NCBI RefSeq assembly: GCF_001657485.1
Contig: NZ_LXFU01000036.1
Coordinates: 1-64,000 of the forward strand
DNA from: Rhizobium sp. WYCCWR10014
Lineage (GTDB): Bacteria; Pseudomonadota; Alphaproteobacteria; Rhizobiales; Rhizobiaceae
DNA length: 64,000 bases
Reading direction: 5' to 3'
Shown: positions 1 to 10,210 of the stretch, in pieces
How positions within the stretch are numbered: the stretch's first letter is position 1
Layout: each line of letters opens with the position of its first letter
Notes under the pieces: generated by a model
Database searches by the model: none
Seen by the model: the letters and a program-made list of their open reading frames with translations, nothing else
Told to the model about the DNA's origin: nothing
Made by a program: the position numbers and the translations under genes

Positions 1-897
1 CGTCGTCACCACGCGAGCCTGCAGCGTGGCTTCATCCTGCTGCTGGCGCAGATTGTTTTCGCGCTCGCTTTCCAGCGCCAGTTGCTGGGCCGCCTCGCGA
101 TCCGACATCGCATGACGTTCCCTGATCTTTTCCTGCAGCGACTGCGTCGCCTTGGCCATCATGCCGACTTCATTGTTCATGCCGGTATGCGGAATGGCGA
201 TCGAAACATCCTCTTCGGCGACCGACTGCAGGGCATTGTGGATGTCCTTCAGCGGATGGGAGATGCCGCGGATGAAGAAGACGGCAGCGGCGATACCGCA
301 GACGAAGACGATCAGCGAGGCGGTCAGCGCCTTCCAGATCGTCGCATTGACCTTCTGCTGCAGGTCATCGAGATAGACGCCGGTACCGACGACGATCTTC
401 CAGGGTTCGAAGGCCTTGGAATAACCGCCCTTGAGGAAGACCTGGTCTTCCGGCTGACCGGGCTTGGTCCAATAGTAGAAGGTCCGGCCGCCGCCGGCCT
501 TGCCGTTGTCGACCAGCGCCTGGCTGAATTTCGCACCTGTCTTGTCGACCTGACCGCTCATGTTCTTGCCAAGATTGACCGGGCTCGGGTGGAAGAGCTG
601 GACGACGTTGTAGTCGAAGCCGAAGAGGTAACCGGATGGCTGGAAGGAGACGCGCTTCAGGATCTCGAAGGCTTCGGCCTGGGCGGCCTCATGCGTCATC
701 TGGCCGGCCTTCTCGCGCTCATAGAAGGTGTTGAGGACGGAGATGCCCGATTCGACCTGCGTGCGCAGCATGTCGAAACGCTCATCGTAAATCGCCTGCT
801 CGGAGGTGCGGATTTCGAAATAGGTGGCGACTGCGAAAGCAGCCATTAGGACGCCGATCAGCGCAAACAATTGATGCGCAATCTTGAGCTTTTTCAT
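1..897 (-). CDS. Methyl-accepting chemotaxis protein, N-terminal part (runs off the left edge)
   Basis: The frame is open from an ATG at 897 down to base 1, giving 299 residues without a stop, so the gene continues outside the window. Residues 10-28 form a first membrane helix, 30-185 an extracytoplasmic sensor domain ending in a PWKIVVGTGVYLDDL stretch typical of single Cache (sCache_2) domains, and 190-210 a second helix. The residues from 211 on (GISHPLKDIH...) look like a HAMP linker, followed by a Glu/Gln-rich coiled coil. The methyl-accepting signalling domain itself is not in the window. From the family, this senses a small ligand outside the membrane and controls CheA. Ligand unknown. 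The call rests on the sensor and HAMP architecture; a Cache-HAMP histidine kinase or cyclase cannot be fully excluded, but the order and linker fit MCPs best. Confidence 0.85.
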   Translation of the reverse strand, partial: MKKLKIAHQLFALIGVLMAAFAVATYFEIRTSEQAIYDERFDMLRTQVESGISVLNTFYEREKAGQMTHEAAQAEAFEILKRVSFQPSGYLFGFDYNVVQLFHPSPVNLGKNMSGQVDKTGAKFSQALVDNGKAGGGRTFYYWTKPGQPEDQVFLKGGYSKAFEPWKIVVGTGVYLDDLQQKVNATIWKALTASLIVFVCGIAAAVFFIRGISHPLKDIHNALQSVAEEDVSIAIPHTGMNNEVGMMAKATQSLQEKIRERHAMSDREAAQQLALESERENNLRQQQDEATLQARVVTT

Positions 898-1271
898 GAT
901 TTGCCTCGCAAAGCAGGTGAATTCAAAACAATTCCGGATCGGTCAACTCCCGACCCGCGGACGTCTCAAATCGCCCGCGCAGCTAGCGCAATCATGCGTC
1001 CTCCGGCCTCTCGATTGGTAAAATTAGAGTGAATGACTAAATTATCTTTTAACGATCCATGGCTTCTATTTGCACGACCTAGGAAGATCGAAACATAACT
1101 TCTCGAATAATTGCGTAAGTTGCATTCTTCTATTTAACTTCAATAATTCAGTTTTTGATTGTGCATTGAAACAAGAATGCACCCTCGCTGCTCATCGAGG
1201 GTGCATTCGGTCCACCGGTGGTGGAACCCCAATCGATCGAAACCTTGATCAGGCAGGGGCAGGGAACTTTT
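898..1271. other. Intergenic region, AT-rich
   Basis: There is no convincing gene here. The stretch from about 1015 to 1170 is clearly more AT-rich than its surroundings and probably holds the promoter of the leftward chemotaxis gene. The right end carries a strong hairpin (1175-1208), listed separately. A short open frame at 1070-1288 has no ribosome binding site and no recognisable product. Confidence 0.5.
1175..1208 (-). terminator. Hairpin, probable terminator of the HPE1-like gene
   Basis: A perfect 13-bp inverted repeat (GAATGCACCCTCG / CGAGGGTGCATTC) with an 8-base loop lies 64 bases past the stop codon of the leftward gene 1272-1733. On the minus strand it is followed by TTGTTTC, a weak T tract. 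The stem and position suit a transcription terminator. Confidence 0.6.
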
Positions 1272-1733
1272 TTAGAAACGCAGCTTGAATTCGGAAACGT
1301 TCAGCGCTGCGGATGGTTCCGCCATGCCGGCCGCAACGGGCCTGGCGTCGCCGCCGATGACGGCTGCCGTCGTCGCACTCATGTCGATGCCGTCGGCAGG
1401 CGGGGCTGGAGGTGCCGCGGCAAGCATCGCTTCCGGAGTGGCCTTGCTGACGAAGACGACGGGCGAGCCGCCCATCCAGCCTTCGGTGCGATAGATCTTC
1501 TTTTCGCCGCCGACATCGCGGATTTCACTCGCCTGGAAGACGCCGGCCTTCAACTCCGGCACCGTATAGTCCCTCTTGATCAGCTCGGCCTGGAGCGGCG
1601 GGCAATGGGCGCAGGTTTCGGTGACGATGCTGCCTTCAGCGGACGGCGCAGTCTTGCCGACCACCTCTATCGAGGACGCCATCGCAGAACCTGCCATCAG
1701 CAGGATTGCCGCACCGAGGAAAATCTGACGCAT
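1272..1733 (-). CDS. Small secreted protein, HPE1-like domain
   Basis: 153 residues from the ATG at 1733, which has GGAG about 8 bases upstream; an in-frame TTG one codon earlier is less likely. Residues 1-20 (MRQIFLGAAILLMAGSAMAS) are a clear Sec signal peptide. The mature part begins SIEVVG, has a CAHC (CxxC) pair, and a conserved EGWMGGSPVVFVSK segment, followed by an Ala/Pro-rich linker and a short hydrophobic C-terminus. I recognise this as the rhizobial family annotated as 'plant virulence effector HPE1-like domain'. That name is a database label and does not show a role in virulence. Monocistronic, with a hairpin downstream. Function unknown. Confidence 0.65.
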   Translation of the reverse strand: MRQIFLGAAILLMAGSAMASSIEVVGKTAPSAEGSIVTETCAHCPPLQAELIKRDYTVPELKAGVFQASEIRDVGGEKKIYRTEGWMGGSPVVFVSKATPEAMLAAAPPAPPADGIDMSATTAAVIGGDARPVAAGMAEPSAALNVSEFKLRF

Positions 1734-1832
1734 CAAAGTTACTCCGTCTCATCTTCGGAGCAAATTAGCGCAGCTTTGTTTCCATCCCGTCAGGGGAAAG
1801 GGTAAAAATTTAAAGAACGCGGCGGTTTATAC

Positions 1833-3110
1833 TCACGCCGAGCCGGTTTCGCGCTCGATCGCGCGCCAACCGATGTCGCGCCGGCAGAAGCCGTTTTCCC
1901 ATTTCACCCTGTCAAGCAGCGCGTAGGCGCGGTCCTTGGCCTCGGCGACCGTGCCGCCGGACGCGGTAACATTCAGCACACGGCCGCCGGTCGCAACCAA
2001 TGCGCCGTCCTTCAGACCCGTGCCGGCATGAAACACCTTCTCGCCCTCGCCTGCATCCGGCAGGGAGGCGATCGGCGTGTTCTTCTCATAGGCGCCGGGA
2101 TAACCCTTGGAGGCCATGACCACCGTCAGCGCCGGATCGTCATTCCATTCGGCCTTGACCTGATCGAGCGTGCCATTGGCGGTGGCGAGCAGCAGCGGCA
2201 GGAGATCGCTCTTCAACCGCATCATCATTACCTGGCATTCGGGGTCGCCGAAGCGGACATTGTATTCGATCAGCTCCGGCCCCTTCTTGGTGATCATCAG
2301 CCCGGCGAAAAAGACGCCGGAGAAGGGATGACCGCTCTCGGCCATGCCGCGCATCGTCGGCTCGATGATCTCCTTCATGGTGCGCTCGACCATTTCGGCG
2401 GTCATGACAGGCGCCGGCGAATAGGCGCCCATGCCGCCGGTGTTGACGCCGGTATCGCCCTCGCCCACCCGCTTGTGATCCTGGGCGGTTGCGAGCGGCA
2501 GCGCATGTTTGCCATCGCAGAGACAGAAGAAGCTCGCCTCCTCGCCATCGAGATAGGCTTCGACGACGACTTCAGTGCCGGCAGCGCCAAAGGCGCCCTC
2601 GAAGCAGTCGTCGACCGCGGCCAAAGCTTCATCGAGCGTCATTGCAACCGTCACGCCCTTGCCGGCGGCAAGACCATCGGCCTTCACGACGATCGGCGCG
2701 CCCTGGGCGCGGATATAGGCTTTGGCTTTCGGTCCATTGTTGAAGCGCTGGTAGGCGCCTGTCGGAATATCGTAGCGGGCGCAGATATCCTTGGTGAAGC
2801 CCTTGGAACCCTCGAGCTGGGCGGCGGCAGCGGAGGGACCGAAGACCGCCAGGCCATCGGCGCGCAGCCGGTCGGCAAGGCCGGCAACCAGCGGCGCCTC
2901 CGGGCCGACGACGACGAAATCGATCGCCTTGTCCTTGCAGAAGGCCGCGACCGCTTCGTGATCCTCGATATCAACCGGCACGAGAACGGCGTGTTCGGCA
3001 ATGCCGGGATTGCCGGGCGCGGCGTAGAATTCGCTCATCAACGGCGATTGCGCCAGCTTCCAGGCGAGCGCATGCTCGCGTCCGCCCGATCCGATCAACA
3101 GAACCTTCAT
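1833..3110 (-). CDS. purD: Phosphoribosylamine-glycine ligase (GAR synthetase)
   Basis: 425 residues, the normal length. PurD joins glycine to 5-phosphoribosylamine using ATP, the second step of de novo purine synthesis in the cytoplasm. The N-terminus carries [19 protein letters not shown], the signature of the N domain. An ATP-grasp fold follows from about residue 100, with [14 protein letters not shown] at its start and [13 protein letters not shown] and [12 protein letters not shown] as the PurD signatures of the active site. It is the last of a run of leftward genes, 65 bases after the DUF2207 gene, and may be cotranscribed with it. No other purine gene is in the window. Confidence 0.97.
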   Translation of the reverse strand: MKVLLIGSGGREHALAWKLAQSPLMSEFYAAPGNPGIAEHAVLVPVDIEDHEAVAAFCKDKAIDFVVVGPEAPLVAGLADRLRADGLAVFGPSAAAAQLEGSKGFTKDICARYDIPTGAYQRFNNGPKAKAYIRAQGAPIVVKADGLAAGKGVTVAMTLDEALAAVDDCFEGAFGAAGTEVVVEAYLDGEEASFFCLCDGKHALPLATAQDHKRVGEGDTGVNTGGMGAYSPAPVMTAEMVERTMKEIIEPTMRGMAESGHPFSGVFFAGLMITKKGPELIEYNVRFGDPECQVMMMRLKSDLLPLLLATANGTLDQVKAEWNDDPALTVVMASKGYPGAYEKNTPIASLPDAGEGEKVFHAGTGLKDGALVATGGRVLNVTASGGTVAEAKDRAYALLDRVKWENGFCRRDIGWRAIERETGSA

Positions 3111-3175
3111 GCGCCACCCTTTCCTTTTCTGTCTGGCGGTTAAGGGCCAAGGGCTAAAAGGTCAAGCGGGAAAGC

Positions 3176-5110
3176 TTACCAGCCCCCGCCTCCCCCGCCT
3201 CCGCCACCGCCGCCGGAGGAGCCGCCGCCGGAAAAACCGGAGGATGAGCTCGATGGCGGCGGCGCCGGAATCGTCGAGGCGATGGTCGAGGCCATCGACG
3301 AGGAAAAACCGCCGATGCGATCGGAGAAGCTGCCGCTGTTGAAGTTGCCGGCATACCAGGCGGGCGCATAAGCCGCAGCCGCGCCGGCGGCAGCGGCCGC
3401 AAGCCAGGTTTCGAAGGTGCGCGACCAGGGTTTTTCGACGCCGAGCGCCACCGCATAGGGCAGCAGCGTCTCGAAATGCCGCGGCGACATTTCCGGGGCG
3501 CCGGCCGTGTTCATCCGGTCTTTTTCGGCAAGCGTCAGATACTGGCGCAGGCCGTCTATGCCATCCATCATCTTGGCGCCGAGCGGGGTCGGCGCGCCCA
3601 TGATGAAGACATAGAGGACGTTCAAAAGCACGATGCCGCCGACGGCAAAGAGCATCGGCGTTTCGTGCAGTTCCACCAGCGAGGAGGCAAGCGCCAGCCC
3701 CATGGTCGCCAGGATGCTGATGCCGACGAAGACGCCGATCGCGGCGGAGATGATGGCGATGATCTTGCCGAACAGCGACTTGCCGCGATGCAGCGACCTG
3801 ACGAGGCCGGCGACGAACACCGAAATGAAGACCGAGATGACGATCGGGATCAGCATCACCGCGATGGTGTCGGGCTCCAGCGAACCGAATACGAACAGGA
3901 TCACCAGGGCCGCGGCACTGAGCGCGATGCCGCCTGCGGTATAGGCCAGGTTGGAATTGTAATATTTGCCGCGATGCTCCTTCTCGATCGCCGAGCGGAA
4001 GGCCTGGCCGACGGACTTCACCCGCTCGCCATTGGCCTTGTCGATCGTCAGCGTCGAACCGGCGCCGCCGGCAACTTTCAACAGTTCGATCTCACCGGCC
4101 TGGAATTTCTCCTTGCCGAGCGGCTTGCCGGTGCCTTGGATGACGATCGAATTCTTCAGGTCTTCGAGCTTGACGTAACCGCGGACGGCAAGATTGAGGG
4201 CGGTGGCGGACAGCGCCGTCCAGCCCTCTCCGGAGAAGCCCTTATTGTCGATGTAGTTGACCAGCGCCGGCGAGATACCATCGGGCGCGTCCCAGCGCGG
4301 CACGACGACGCCGCGGGCGGGATCGCGGCCGACCTTCAGCCAGGAGCGCGTGTAATAGGCGAAAACGAGGATCAGGCCGCCGAAGCCGATGAAATAATTG
4401 CGGTTGTCCTTCAGCCACCAGGTGCTTTCCATATCCGCGCTCGGCGGATCGATCGACCCCTTCGGCATGCGGATCGCAAAGGTCAAGCCTTCGTGGGCAT
4501 CGAGCGGTGCGGTGGTGGAAAAGACCAGGCCGGCGCCGCTCTCGCTGACGCGGGCATTCTTTTCCGTCGCTCCCTCAGGGCCGGTGAAGAAGGTCGTCTC
4601 CGTCGCACCGACGTCAGGCGGCAGCTTCACCGTTGCCGTGGCTGAACGGATTGGGAAGATCCAGCCATTGCCGGTGACGTTCCAATAGAGTTCGTCGTGA
4701 TCGTCGAAATAGCGGATCTGGCGATTGGTCCTGTAGGTGAAGACATATCGATGGCGGCCCGGCGTCACCGTCACATCGGCGGAACCGGCATAGATGCGGA
4801 TGCCGCGTGATATCGATTCGGTATGCCAGGGCTCTTCCTCGCCATCGCGCTGGACCGAGACCATATCGAAATCGACGCTGCGGCGACGGCCCGCGGCATC
4901 GGTGAAATAGAGCGGAAAGTCACGGAAGATGCCGTGGTTGATCTGGTTGCCCTCGGCATTGACGGTGATCGTCTCGGTCACCGACATCGCGCCGCTCTTT
5001 TCCAGCGCGATATCGGAGGCGAAACTATCGATCACCTCGGCGGCAAACGCCACCGGGGCGGTAAGCATCAACAGCAGTGCAAAGCAAAATCCGAAAAACC
5101 GACGCCCCAT
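3176..5110 (-). CDS. DUF2207 membrane protein with poly-Gly C-terminus
   Basis: 644 residues from the ATG at 5110, which has GGAGACGGGG just upstream and begins a good signal peptide ([23 protein letters not shown]). A longer reading back to 5224 would run into aroA. After the signal comes a beta-rich extracytoplasmic domain (about 25-235, '[22 protein letters not shown]'), a membrane helix near 250, a cytoplasmic stretch, and about four more helices between 400 and 540. The protein ends in a Ser/Gly tail with a run of about 12 Gly before a final Trp, a known hallmark of DUF2207 proteins. Function is unknown; the family is often found beside lemA. A paralogue without the Gly tail lies at 7250-8998, and aroA and lemA sit between the two. 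Confidence 0.88.
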   Translation of the reverse strand: MGRRFFGFCFALLLMLTAPVAFAAEVIDSFASDIALEKSGAMSVTETITVNAEGNQINHGIFRDFPLYFTDAAGRRRSVDFDMVSVQRDGEEEPWHTESISRGIRIYAGSADVTVTPGRHRYVFTYRTNRQIRYFDDHDELYWNVTGNGWIFPIRSATATVKLPPDVGATETTFFTGPEGATEKNARVSESGAGLVFSTTAPLDAHEGLTFAIRMPKGSIDPPSADMESTWWLKDNRNYFIGFGGLILVFAYYTRSWLKVGRDPARGVVVPRWDAPDGISPALVNYIDNKGFSGEGWTALSATALNLAVRGYVKLEDLKNSIVIQGTGKPLGKEKFQAGEIELLKVAGGAGSTLTIDKANGERVKSVGQAFRSAIEKEHRGKYYNSNLAYTAGGIALSAAALVILFVFGSLEPDTIAVMLIPIVISVFISVFVAGLVRSLHRGKSLFGKIIAIISAAIGVFVGISILATMGLALASSLVELHETPMLFAVGGIVLLNVLYVFIMGAPTPLGAKMMDGIDGLRQYLTLAEKDRMNTAGAPEMSPRHFETLLPYAVALGVEKPWSRTFETWLAAAAAGAAAAYAPAWYAGNFNSGSFSDRIGGFSSSMASTIASTIPAPPPSSSSSGFSGGGSSGGGGGGGGGGGW

Positions 5111-5148
5111 CCCCGTCTCCCCGCCGGCAGCCTCGGCTGCGTGTTTCG

Positions 5149-6411
5149 TCAATCTTTGTCCTGATAGGTCACGCCGAGTGCCGCCAGCGTCCGCCAGTAG
5201 GCGGGGAAGGTCTTGCCGACGCAATCGGGATCGAGAATGGTGATGCCGTCGATCTTCAGCCCGGCGAGCGCGAAACTCATGGCGATACGGTGATCGGCGA
5301 AGCTGTCGATCTCCGCCGGCAGATGCCGGCCCACAAGTGCGGGATCCGACTGCACGATCAGATCATCGCCCTCTTCGCGGGCAAGGCCTGAAACAATGCG
5401 GTTGAGCCCGGTCGAGAGCGCCCGGATGCGGTCGCATTCCTTGACACGCAGATTGGCGATGCCGACGAAGCGAACCGGGGTCTCGTTGAAGGCGGCAAGC
5501 ACGGCAAGGGTCGGAACGGCATCCTGCATCTGCGAGCCGTCGATCTCTGCCGGCAGATGCGGGAATTTGGCGATGATGTCATAGGCGCGCGCATCCGGCT
5601 GCGAGAAGGTATCGGAGGGAACACCGAGATCGATCGCGCCGCCGGTAAGGACCTCGGCGGCCCAGAGATAGGTCGCAGCCGAGGCATCGGGCTCGACGAT
5701 GAAGTCGGCAGCGCGGTAGCCGGTCGGCTCGACGCGCCAGGTGACCGGGCTGGTCTTCTCGACCTTGGCGCCGAAAGCCTTCATCGCCGCGGTGGTCAGA
5801 TCGATATAGCCGAGCGCGCCGATATCTTCGCCGACGAGCTCGATGTCGACCGGCCGGTCGCCGCCGGCCGCCATCATCAGCAGCGCCGAAACATATTGGC
5901 TGGACAGGCCGCCATCGATGCGGATGCGGTCGGCCTGGAAGCGGCCGGTGCCCTTGACGGTGACCGGCGGGCAGCCGGTCTCGGCGGTAACGTCAATGCC
6001 GAGCGTGCGCATCGCCTCGACCAGCGGGCCGATCGGGCGCTTGCGCATATGCTCGTCACCATCGACGATAACGGTGCCATCGACCGAAGCCGCAGCCGCC
6101 GTCAGGAAGCGCGTCGCCGTGCCGGCATTGCCGAGAAAGAGCGGTGCCTTGGGCGGCAGCAGCCTGCCGGTGCCGGTAACGACGAAGCTGGTGTCGTCAG
6201 GCTCGTCGATCGCGACACCCATGGCACGCAGCGCTTCGGCCATATAACGCGTATCGTCGCTCTTCAGCGCCCCGGTCAGCCGGCTGGTGCCCTTGGCAAG
6301 GCCGGCGAGCAGCAGGGCGCGATTGGTGATCGACTTGGAGCCAGGCGGCATGGCGCGGCCGGAAAGCGGCTTGCCAGGCGGGATGATCGTGAGTTTGGCT
6401 GTGCGTGTCAT
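5149..6411 (-). CDS. aroA: 3-phosphoshikimate 1-carboxyvinyltransferase (EPSP synthase)
   Basis: 420 residues from the ATG at 6411, preceded by GGAAG at good spacing; another ATG at 6429 would add six residues. The enzyme transfers enolpyruvyl from PEP to shikimate-3-phosphate in the shikimate pathway and is cytoplasmic. Seen in the sequence: [20 protein letters not shown] (substrate binding Lys/Ser/Arg), [24 protein letters not shown], and the C-terminal REEGDDLIV and [13 protein letters not shown] blocks. NAGTATRF is the class I-type glyphosate-site motif (class II enzymes have NAAT). It lies between lemA and a DUF2207 gene, which usually go together, so it may belong to their transcript. 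Confidence 0.96.
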   Translation of the reverse strand: MTRTAKLTIIPPGKPLSGRAMPPGSKSITNRALLLAGLAKGTSRLTGALKSDDTRYMAEALRAMGVAIDEPDDTSFVVTGTGRLLPPKAPLFLGNAGTATRFLTAAAASVDGTVIVDGDEHMRKRPIGPLVEAMRTLGIDVTAETGCPPVTVKGTGRFQADRIRIDGGLSSQYVSALLMMAAGGDRPVDIELVGEDIGALGYIDLTTAAMKAFGAKVEKTSPVTWRVEPTGYRAADFIVEPDASAATYLWAAEVLTGGAIDLGVPSDTFSQPDARAYDIIAKFPHLPAEIDGSQMQDAVPTLAVLAAFNETPVRFVGIANLRVKECDRIRALSTGLNRIVSGLAREEGDDLIVQSDPALVGRHLPAEIDSFADHRIAMSFALAGLKIDGITILDPDCVGKTFPAYWRTLAALGVTYQDKD

Positions 6412-6440
6412 GCTGTTTCTTCCGTCCATGGGGCGACCCT

Positions 6441-6525
6441 GAAGCGCGTGCCGCGCTTTAGGTCTTTGGTTTTGTGCATGTCGTTATCGCAAAACCGCTG
6501 CACACTTTTGCGCGACATGCTCTAG
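6441..6525. repeat. RIME-like palindromic intergenic element, copy A
   Basis: This gap between lemA and aroA holds a palindrome with arms GCATGTCG and CGACATGC and inner arms CGCAAAA / TTTTGCG, preceded by a 'GCGCTTTAGGTCTTTGG' flank. Near-identical or related copies occur at 42951-43058, 29851-29955 and 44421-44491. Structure and position match the Rhizobium-specific intergenic mosaic elements (RIME). It would form a hairpin in RNA on either strand. Confidence 0.75.
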
Positions 6526-6584
6526 CCGGCCGCAATCTGCCCCTGCTCTTAATCGCTTTCTGGCAAAGGCAAAATGCCGGATCG

Positions 6585-7136
6585 TCAGAATTTCACGGTG
6601 GGGACGGCGCGGTCGGCTTCGTTGGTGATTTCGAAATATTCCCGCTTGGAGAATCCGAACTGGCCGGCGACGAGATTGGAGGGGAAGCTTTCGACCTTTA
6701 CGTTCAGGTCGCGGGCCGCACCATTGTAATAGCGCCGCGCCATTTGCAACTCGCCTTCCATGGTTTCCAGCGAGGCCTGCAGCTCGGCAAAATTCTGGTT
6801 GGCTTTGAGATCGGGATAGGCCTCGGCGAGCGCGATGACCCGGCCGAGCGCCTGGCCGAGCAACCCTTCCGCCTGCGCCCTGCCGGCGACATCGCCTGAT
6901 GGAACGGCCTGCGCCTTGTTGCGGAGCTCAACCACCTCTTCAAGCGTCGACTTTTCATGGGCGGCATAACCCTTGACCGTCTCGATCAGGTTCGGGATCA
7001 GGTCGGCGCGGCGCTTGAGCTGGACGTCGATGCCCGACCAGGCTTCTTCCGCCATCTGCCGCGCGCGAACCAGGCCGTTGTAGACGAAGACGAGATAGAG
7101 CGCGATGACAACGATAATAGCGAGTGTCACAAACAT
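6585..7136 (-). CDS. lemA: LemA family protein
   Basis: 183 residues, the normal length. Residues 1-20 (MFVTLAIIVVIALYLVFVYN) are a single N-terminal membrane anchor, and the rest is predicted as long helices. The family signature runs from AEEAWSGIDVQLKRRADLIPNLIETVKGYAAHE to the C-terminal half (YPDLKANQNFAELQ, RRYYNGAARDLN). Biochemical role unknown; LemA proteins are membrane-anchored helical bundles often encoded with DUF2207 or TPM-domain proteins. Here DUF2207 genes lie on both sides: one 113 bases upstream, the other downstream beyond aroA. Confidence 0.95.
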   Translation of the reverse strand: MFVTLAIIVVIALYLVFVYNGLVRARQMAEEAWSGIDVQLKRRADLIPNLIETVKGYAAHEKSTLEEVVELRNKAQAVPSGDVAGRAQAEGLLGQALGRVIALAEAYPDLKANQNFAELQASLETMEGELQMARRYYNGAARDLNVKVESFPSNLVAGQFGFSKREYFEITNEADRAVPTVKF

Positions 7137-7249
7137 GCAGATGAGCTCCCCGATTTGATGATCGCACGTTAGTGATTCGGCATAACAAAGTCATCTTGGC
7201 GCAGTCATTCTTTGACTGATTTCGATCAGACTTTGAAAATACCGCTCGT

Positions 7250-8998
7250 CTAAGAACTTATTCGCCAATCCGGAGCATAGGCATCCATCTTCTCGCTCTC
7301 TCGCCAGAGGTTGAAACGTTCGGTCCAGCGTTGCTCGACACCAAGCGCGACGGCGAAGGGCAAATGGTGCTCGTAGCATTCGATCGACATTGGCGGGCCA
7401 TCGATCTCGCCGTGGAAATAACGATGCAAACTGCGGATGTTATTGCGCATCTGCCGCTGCTTCGACGTTGGCATGCGCAGCACCGCTAGAACGACGATAA
7501 TGCCGACGATGTGCAGCAAGATCGCCACCAGATATGGATGCTGTTCGCTGATCACCTCGGTCGTGCCGATATAGGAAAGTGCAGCAATAACAATCGCCGG
7601 AAGCCCTACAAACAAAAAAGCCGCCTGTTTGAACTGCTCGGAGGTGCCGGTGGCCACTGGGAACTGCTCCGGATGGCGGAACATCGTTACAACGATCAAA
7701 AGAACCAACAATATCCCGCAGATGGCCGTGGAGAAGATCAAAAGGCCGGAAAAATGGGCGACGGCAATGCCGAGAGCCAAAATTGATGCTGCAGCCGCCA
7801 AGCTCCATCGATCTTTGCCTCTGATCTTCTGATATTCTTCAGTGACTGTTCTGTGCAACTCATCTCTTACATCAGGCCGGGCATTTTTAACTCTGCGCCG
7901 ATCGCCGGCAGACGGCCCCTTTGCAATGCCGCCGAATACCAAGCGCGTCGCAGCCGGAAGATCATACCATTTGGCGCGACCCGCCTTGCTCTTCCTTCGG
8001 TCTTGCTTTGCCAATAAGTTCGAGGCCTCGGCATCCTCTCCCAGGCTGGAAATGCGCAGCGTTCGCTTGACCGCGAGATGGCAGACAGACGCCATGAAAG
8101 CCGCTTTTGCCGCATCTGCCTTCCAATTCCGGAACAGATAGGCTGCCAGAGCGGGGGATATGCTTTGCGTCACTTTGGTGTCGACAGTTATCAATGGTGC
8201 AGGCACAAACCACGACGGTCGAAGTTTGAGGATAGCCACCAGACCGGCGATCAGCGGCCCTAAAATGCTGAGGAATGGGAGAAAGTGATCGGAAAGCCAC
8301 CACTGTACCCGCTTGCCGCTTGTTACAATCACAAAGGTCCCTGCGGGATATTCGATCTCGATATCAGGCAGGACTCGATCCCCACTACCTGCCGGAATAG
8401 ACACCGAGATCTCATTCGGTGCGCTCCGCATGATGTCATAGGCCGCCGCCCGATCCTGTTGCGAAGGGCGTAACGTTCCGCCCGGCGGCAGCTTCAGAGT
8501 AAGCGTTTTTTTCGCTCCCTGGCCGTGCACGCGGCCCATATAGGCCGGCAGGAAGAGAACCTCGCGGTCGCTTTCCTGACGAACCAGGCGTCCGAGCCAG
8601 TAAGCGATCTGGATCTTTGTAAGACCCGTGGGCAGATTTGCAGGGCAGTCTTTGCAGTGCTCCGCTCCTATGTAAATTGAGTAGCCCGGCACATTATTTT
8701 CCCGGGAATAGTATTCGTCGCGTCCGTCGCGCCGGGCTGCAGCCAGTTCTAAGTCTCGCCAGTGAACACCACCTGACGCATCCGTGAAACGTTGAGGGAT
8801 ATCAACGTAAACGCCGCCGTAATTGTCCGCCCTTTTGACCGCGATGTCGAAGACCTCCGACACAAAGGCAGTGCCGTCGGTGTAGACCTCAACCGTGCTG
8901 TTTGCGGATTGGACGGTGAACTCTTGGTCAAAATTGCTGCATGAGGTCAGCAGGACAAGGATTGCGCATGAGACAAGCCACGAGAAAAAGCGCAGCAT
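7250..8998 (-). CDS. DUF2207 lipoprotein-type membrane protein
   Basis: 582 residues from the ATG at 8998. The start is chosen because it begins a lipoprotein signal (MLRFFSWLVSCAILVLLTSC, lipobox LTSC, lipidated Cys near 20). The extracytoplasmic domain ('VQSANSTVEVYTDGTAFVSEVFDIAVKRADNYGGVYVDIPQRF') has the DUF2207 fold pattern. A helix near 240 (FLPFLSILGPLIAGLVAIL) is followed by further helices between about 390 and 500. The C-terminus ends AYAPDWRISS, without the Gly-rich tail of its paralogue at 3176-5110. The segment 'ECYEHHLPFAVALGVEQRWTERF' is shared almost word for word with that paralogue ('[21 protein letters not shown]'). Base composition is somewhat less GC-rich than its neighbours. 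Function unknown. Confidence 0.85.
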   Translation of the reverse strand: MLRFFSWLVSCAILVLLTSCSNFDQEFTVQSANSTVEVYTDGTAFVSEVFDIAVKRADNYGGVYVDIPQRFTDASGGVHWRDLELAAARRDGRDEYYSRENNVPGYSIYIGAEHCKDCPANLPTGLTKIQIAYWLGRLVRQESDREVLFLPAYMGRVHGQGAKKTLTLKLPPGGTLRPSQQDRAAAYDIMRSAPNEISVSIPAGSGDRVLPDIEIEYPAGTFVIVTSGKRVQWWLSDHFLPFLSILGPLIAGLVAILKLRPSWFVPAPLITVDTKVTQSISPALAAYLFRNWKADAAKAAFMASVCHLAVKRTLRISSLGEDAEASNLLAKQDRRKSKAGRAKWYDLPAATRLVFGGIAKGPSAGDRRRVKNARPDVRDELHRTVTEEYQKIRGKDRWSLAAAASILALGIAVAHFSGLLIFSTAICGILLVLLIVVTMFRHPEQFPVATGTSEQFKQAAFLFVGLPAIVIAALSYIGTTEVISEQHPYLVAILLHIVGIIVVLAVLRMPTSKQRQMRNNIRSLHRYFHGEIDGPPMSIECYEHHLPFAVALGVEQRWTERFNLWRESEKMDAYAPDWRISS

Positions 8999-9159
8999 CC
9001 CGTCTGCGCAGTTTTCAAATGCGATTTTGAAATAAAGAATACCGCTCTTCAAAAGACAGACCGAATCTATACCTGATCGAAACAGCGATAAGATAGTGGT
9101 CGAACGCTTCGCGAGAAAGAAGCGCAGTCTCAGGAGCGGCGAATTTTTAGAGACGGCTT

Positions 9160-10116
9160 TTACGCCGCCTCTTTCGAGAGGTTGACGCCGCCGGCGTCGG
9201 TCAGCAGGAAGGCTTCGCCACAGGCCTTGGCAAGCGTGCGTACGCGCAGGATATAGCTCTGGCGCTCGGTGACCGAGATGACGCCGCGGGCATCGAGCAG
9301 GTTGAAGACATGGCTTGCCTTGATGCACTGGTCATAGGCGGGGAAGACGCATTTGTGCAGGCGCTGGTTGGCGTTGTCGCTGGGGGCGCCGGCATCGAGC
9401 AACGCCCGGCATTCCTTCTCGGCATCGACGAAGTGGCGATGCAGCATCTCGGTATTGGCGAATTCGAAATTATGGCGCGAATATTCCTGCTCGGCCTGCA
9501 GGAAGACATCGCCGTAGCTGATCTTCTCGTCGCCGTTGCGGCCGTTGAAGTTCAGATCATAGACATTGTCGACGCCCTGGACATACATGGCGAGGCGTTC
9601 GAGACCATAGGTCAGTTCGCCGGCGACGGGCGAGCATTCGATGCCGCAGACCTGCTGGAAATAGGTGAACTGCGAGACTTCCATGCCGTCGCACCAGCAT
9701 TCCCAGCCGAGGCCCCAGGCGCCGAGCGTCGGGCTTTCCCAGTCGTCTTCGACGAAACGGATGTCATGCAGCAGCGGATCGAGACCGATCGCCGCCAGCG
9801 AGCCGAGATAAAGCTCCTGCAGGTTGGGCGGGTTCGGCTTCAGGATGACCTGGTATTGGTAATAATGCTGCAGCCGGTTCGGGTTTTCGCCATAGCGGCC
9901 GTCAGACGGGCGCCGCGACGGCTGAACGTAAGCCGCCTTCCACGGCTTCGGGCCGAGGGCGCGCAGCGTGGTTGCCGGGTGGAAGGTGCCGGCGCCGACT
10001 TCCATGTCGTAGGGCTGCAGCACCGCGCAACCCTTGTCCGCCCAGTAGTTATGCAGGGTCAGGATCAGCGCCTGGAAGGAGCGCTTCGGGTTCATATGGT
10101 CTGGGATAGCTGACAT
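9160..10116 (-). CDS. glyQ: Glycyl-tRNA synthetase alpha subunit
   Basis: 318 residues; the alpha chain of the bacterial alpha2beta2 glycyl-tRNA synthetase, which holds the class II catalytic core that adenylates glycine. Diagnostic blocks are visible: [60 protein letters not shown] and [15 protein letters not shown] second ATG seven codons in is possible. In many bacteria glyS (beta chain) follows directly; here a DUF2207 gene follows, and glyS is not in the window. Confidence 0.97.
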   Translation of the reverse strand: MSAIPDHMNPKRSFQALILTLHNYWADKGCAVLQPYDMEVGAGTFHPATTLRALGPKPWKAAYVQPSRRPSDGRYGENPNRLQHYYQYQVILKPNPPNLQELYLGSLAAIGLDPLLHDIRFVEDDWESPTLGAWGLGWECWCDGMEVSQFTYFQQVCGIECSPVAGELTYGLERLAMYVQGVDNVYDLNFNGRNGDEKISYGDVFLQAEQEYSRHNFEFANTEMLHRHFVDAEKECRALLDAGAPSDNANQRLHKCVFPAYDQCIKASHVFNLLDARGVISVTERQSYILRVRTLAKACGEAFLLTDAGGVNLSKEAA

Positions 10117-10210
10117 CGAACGGCACCGATTGCTTGGGATTTATCGGCGCGACAGGTGCCATGGAGGGCGGCGGGGGTCAAGACTTTTGCGGCGGCGGGG
10201 ATATCGAAGA

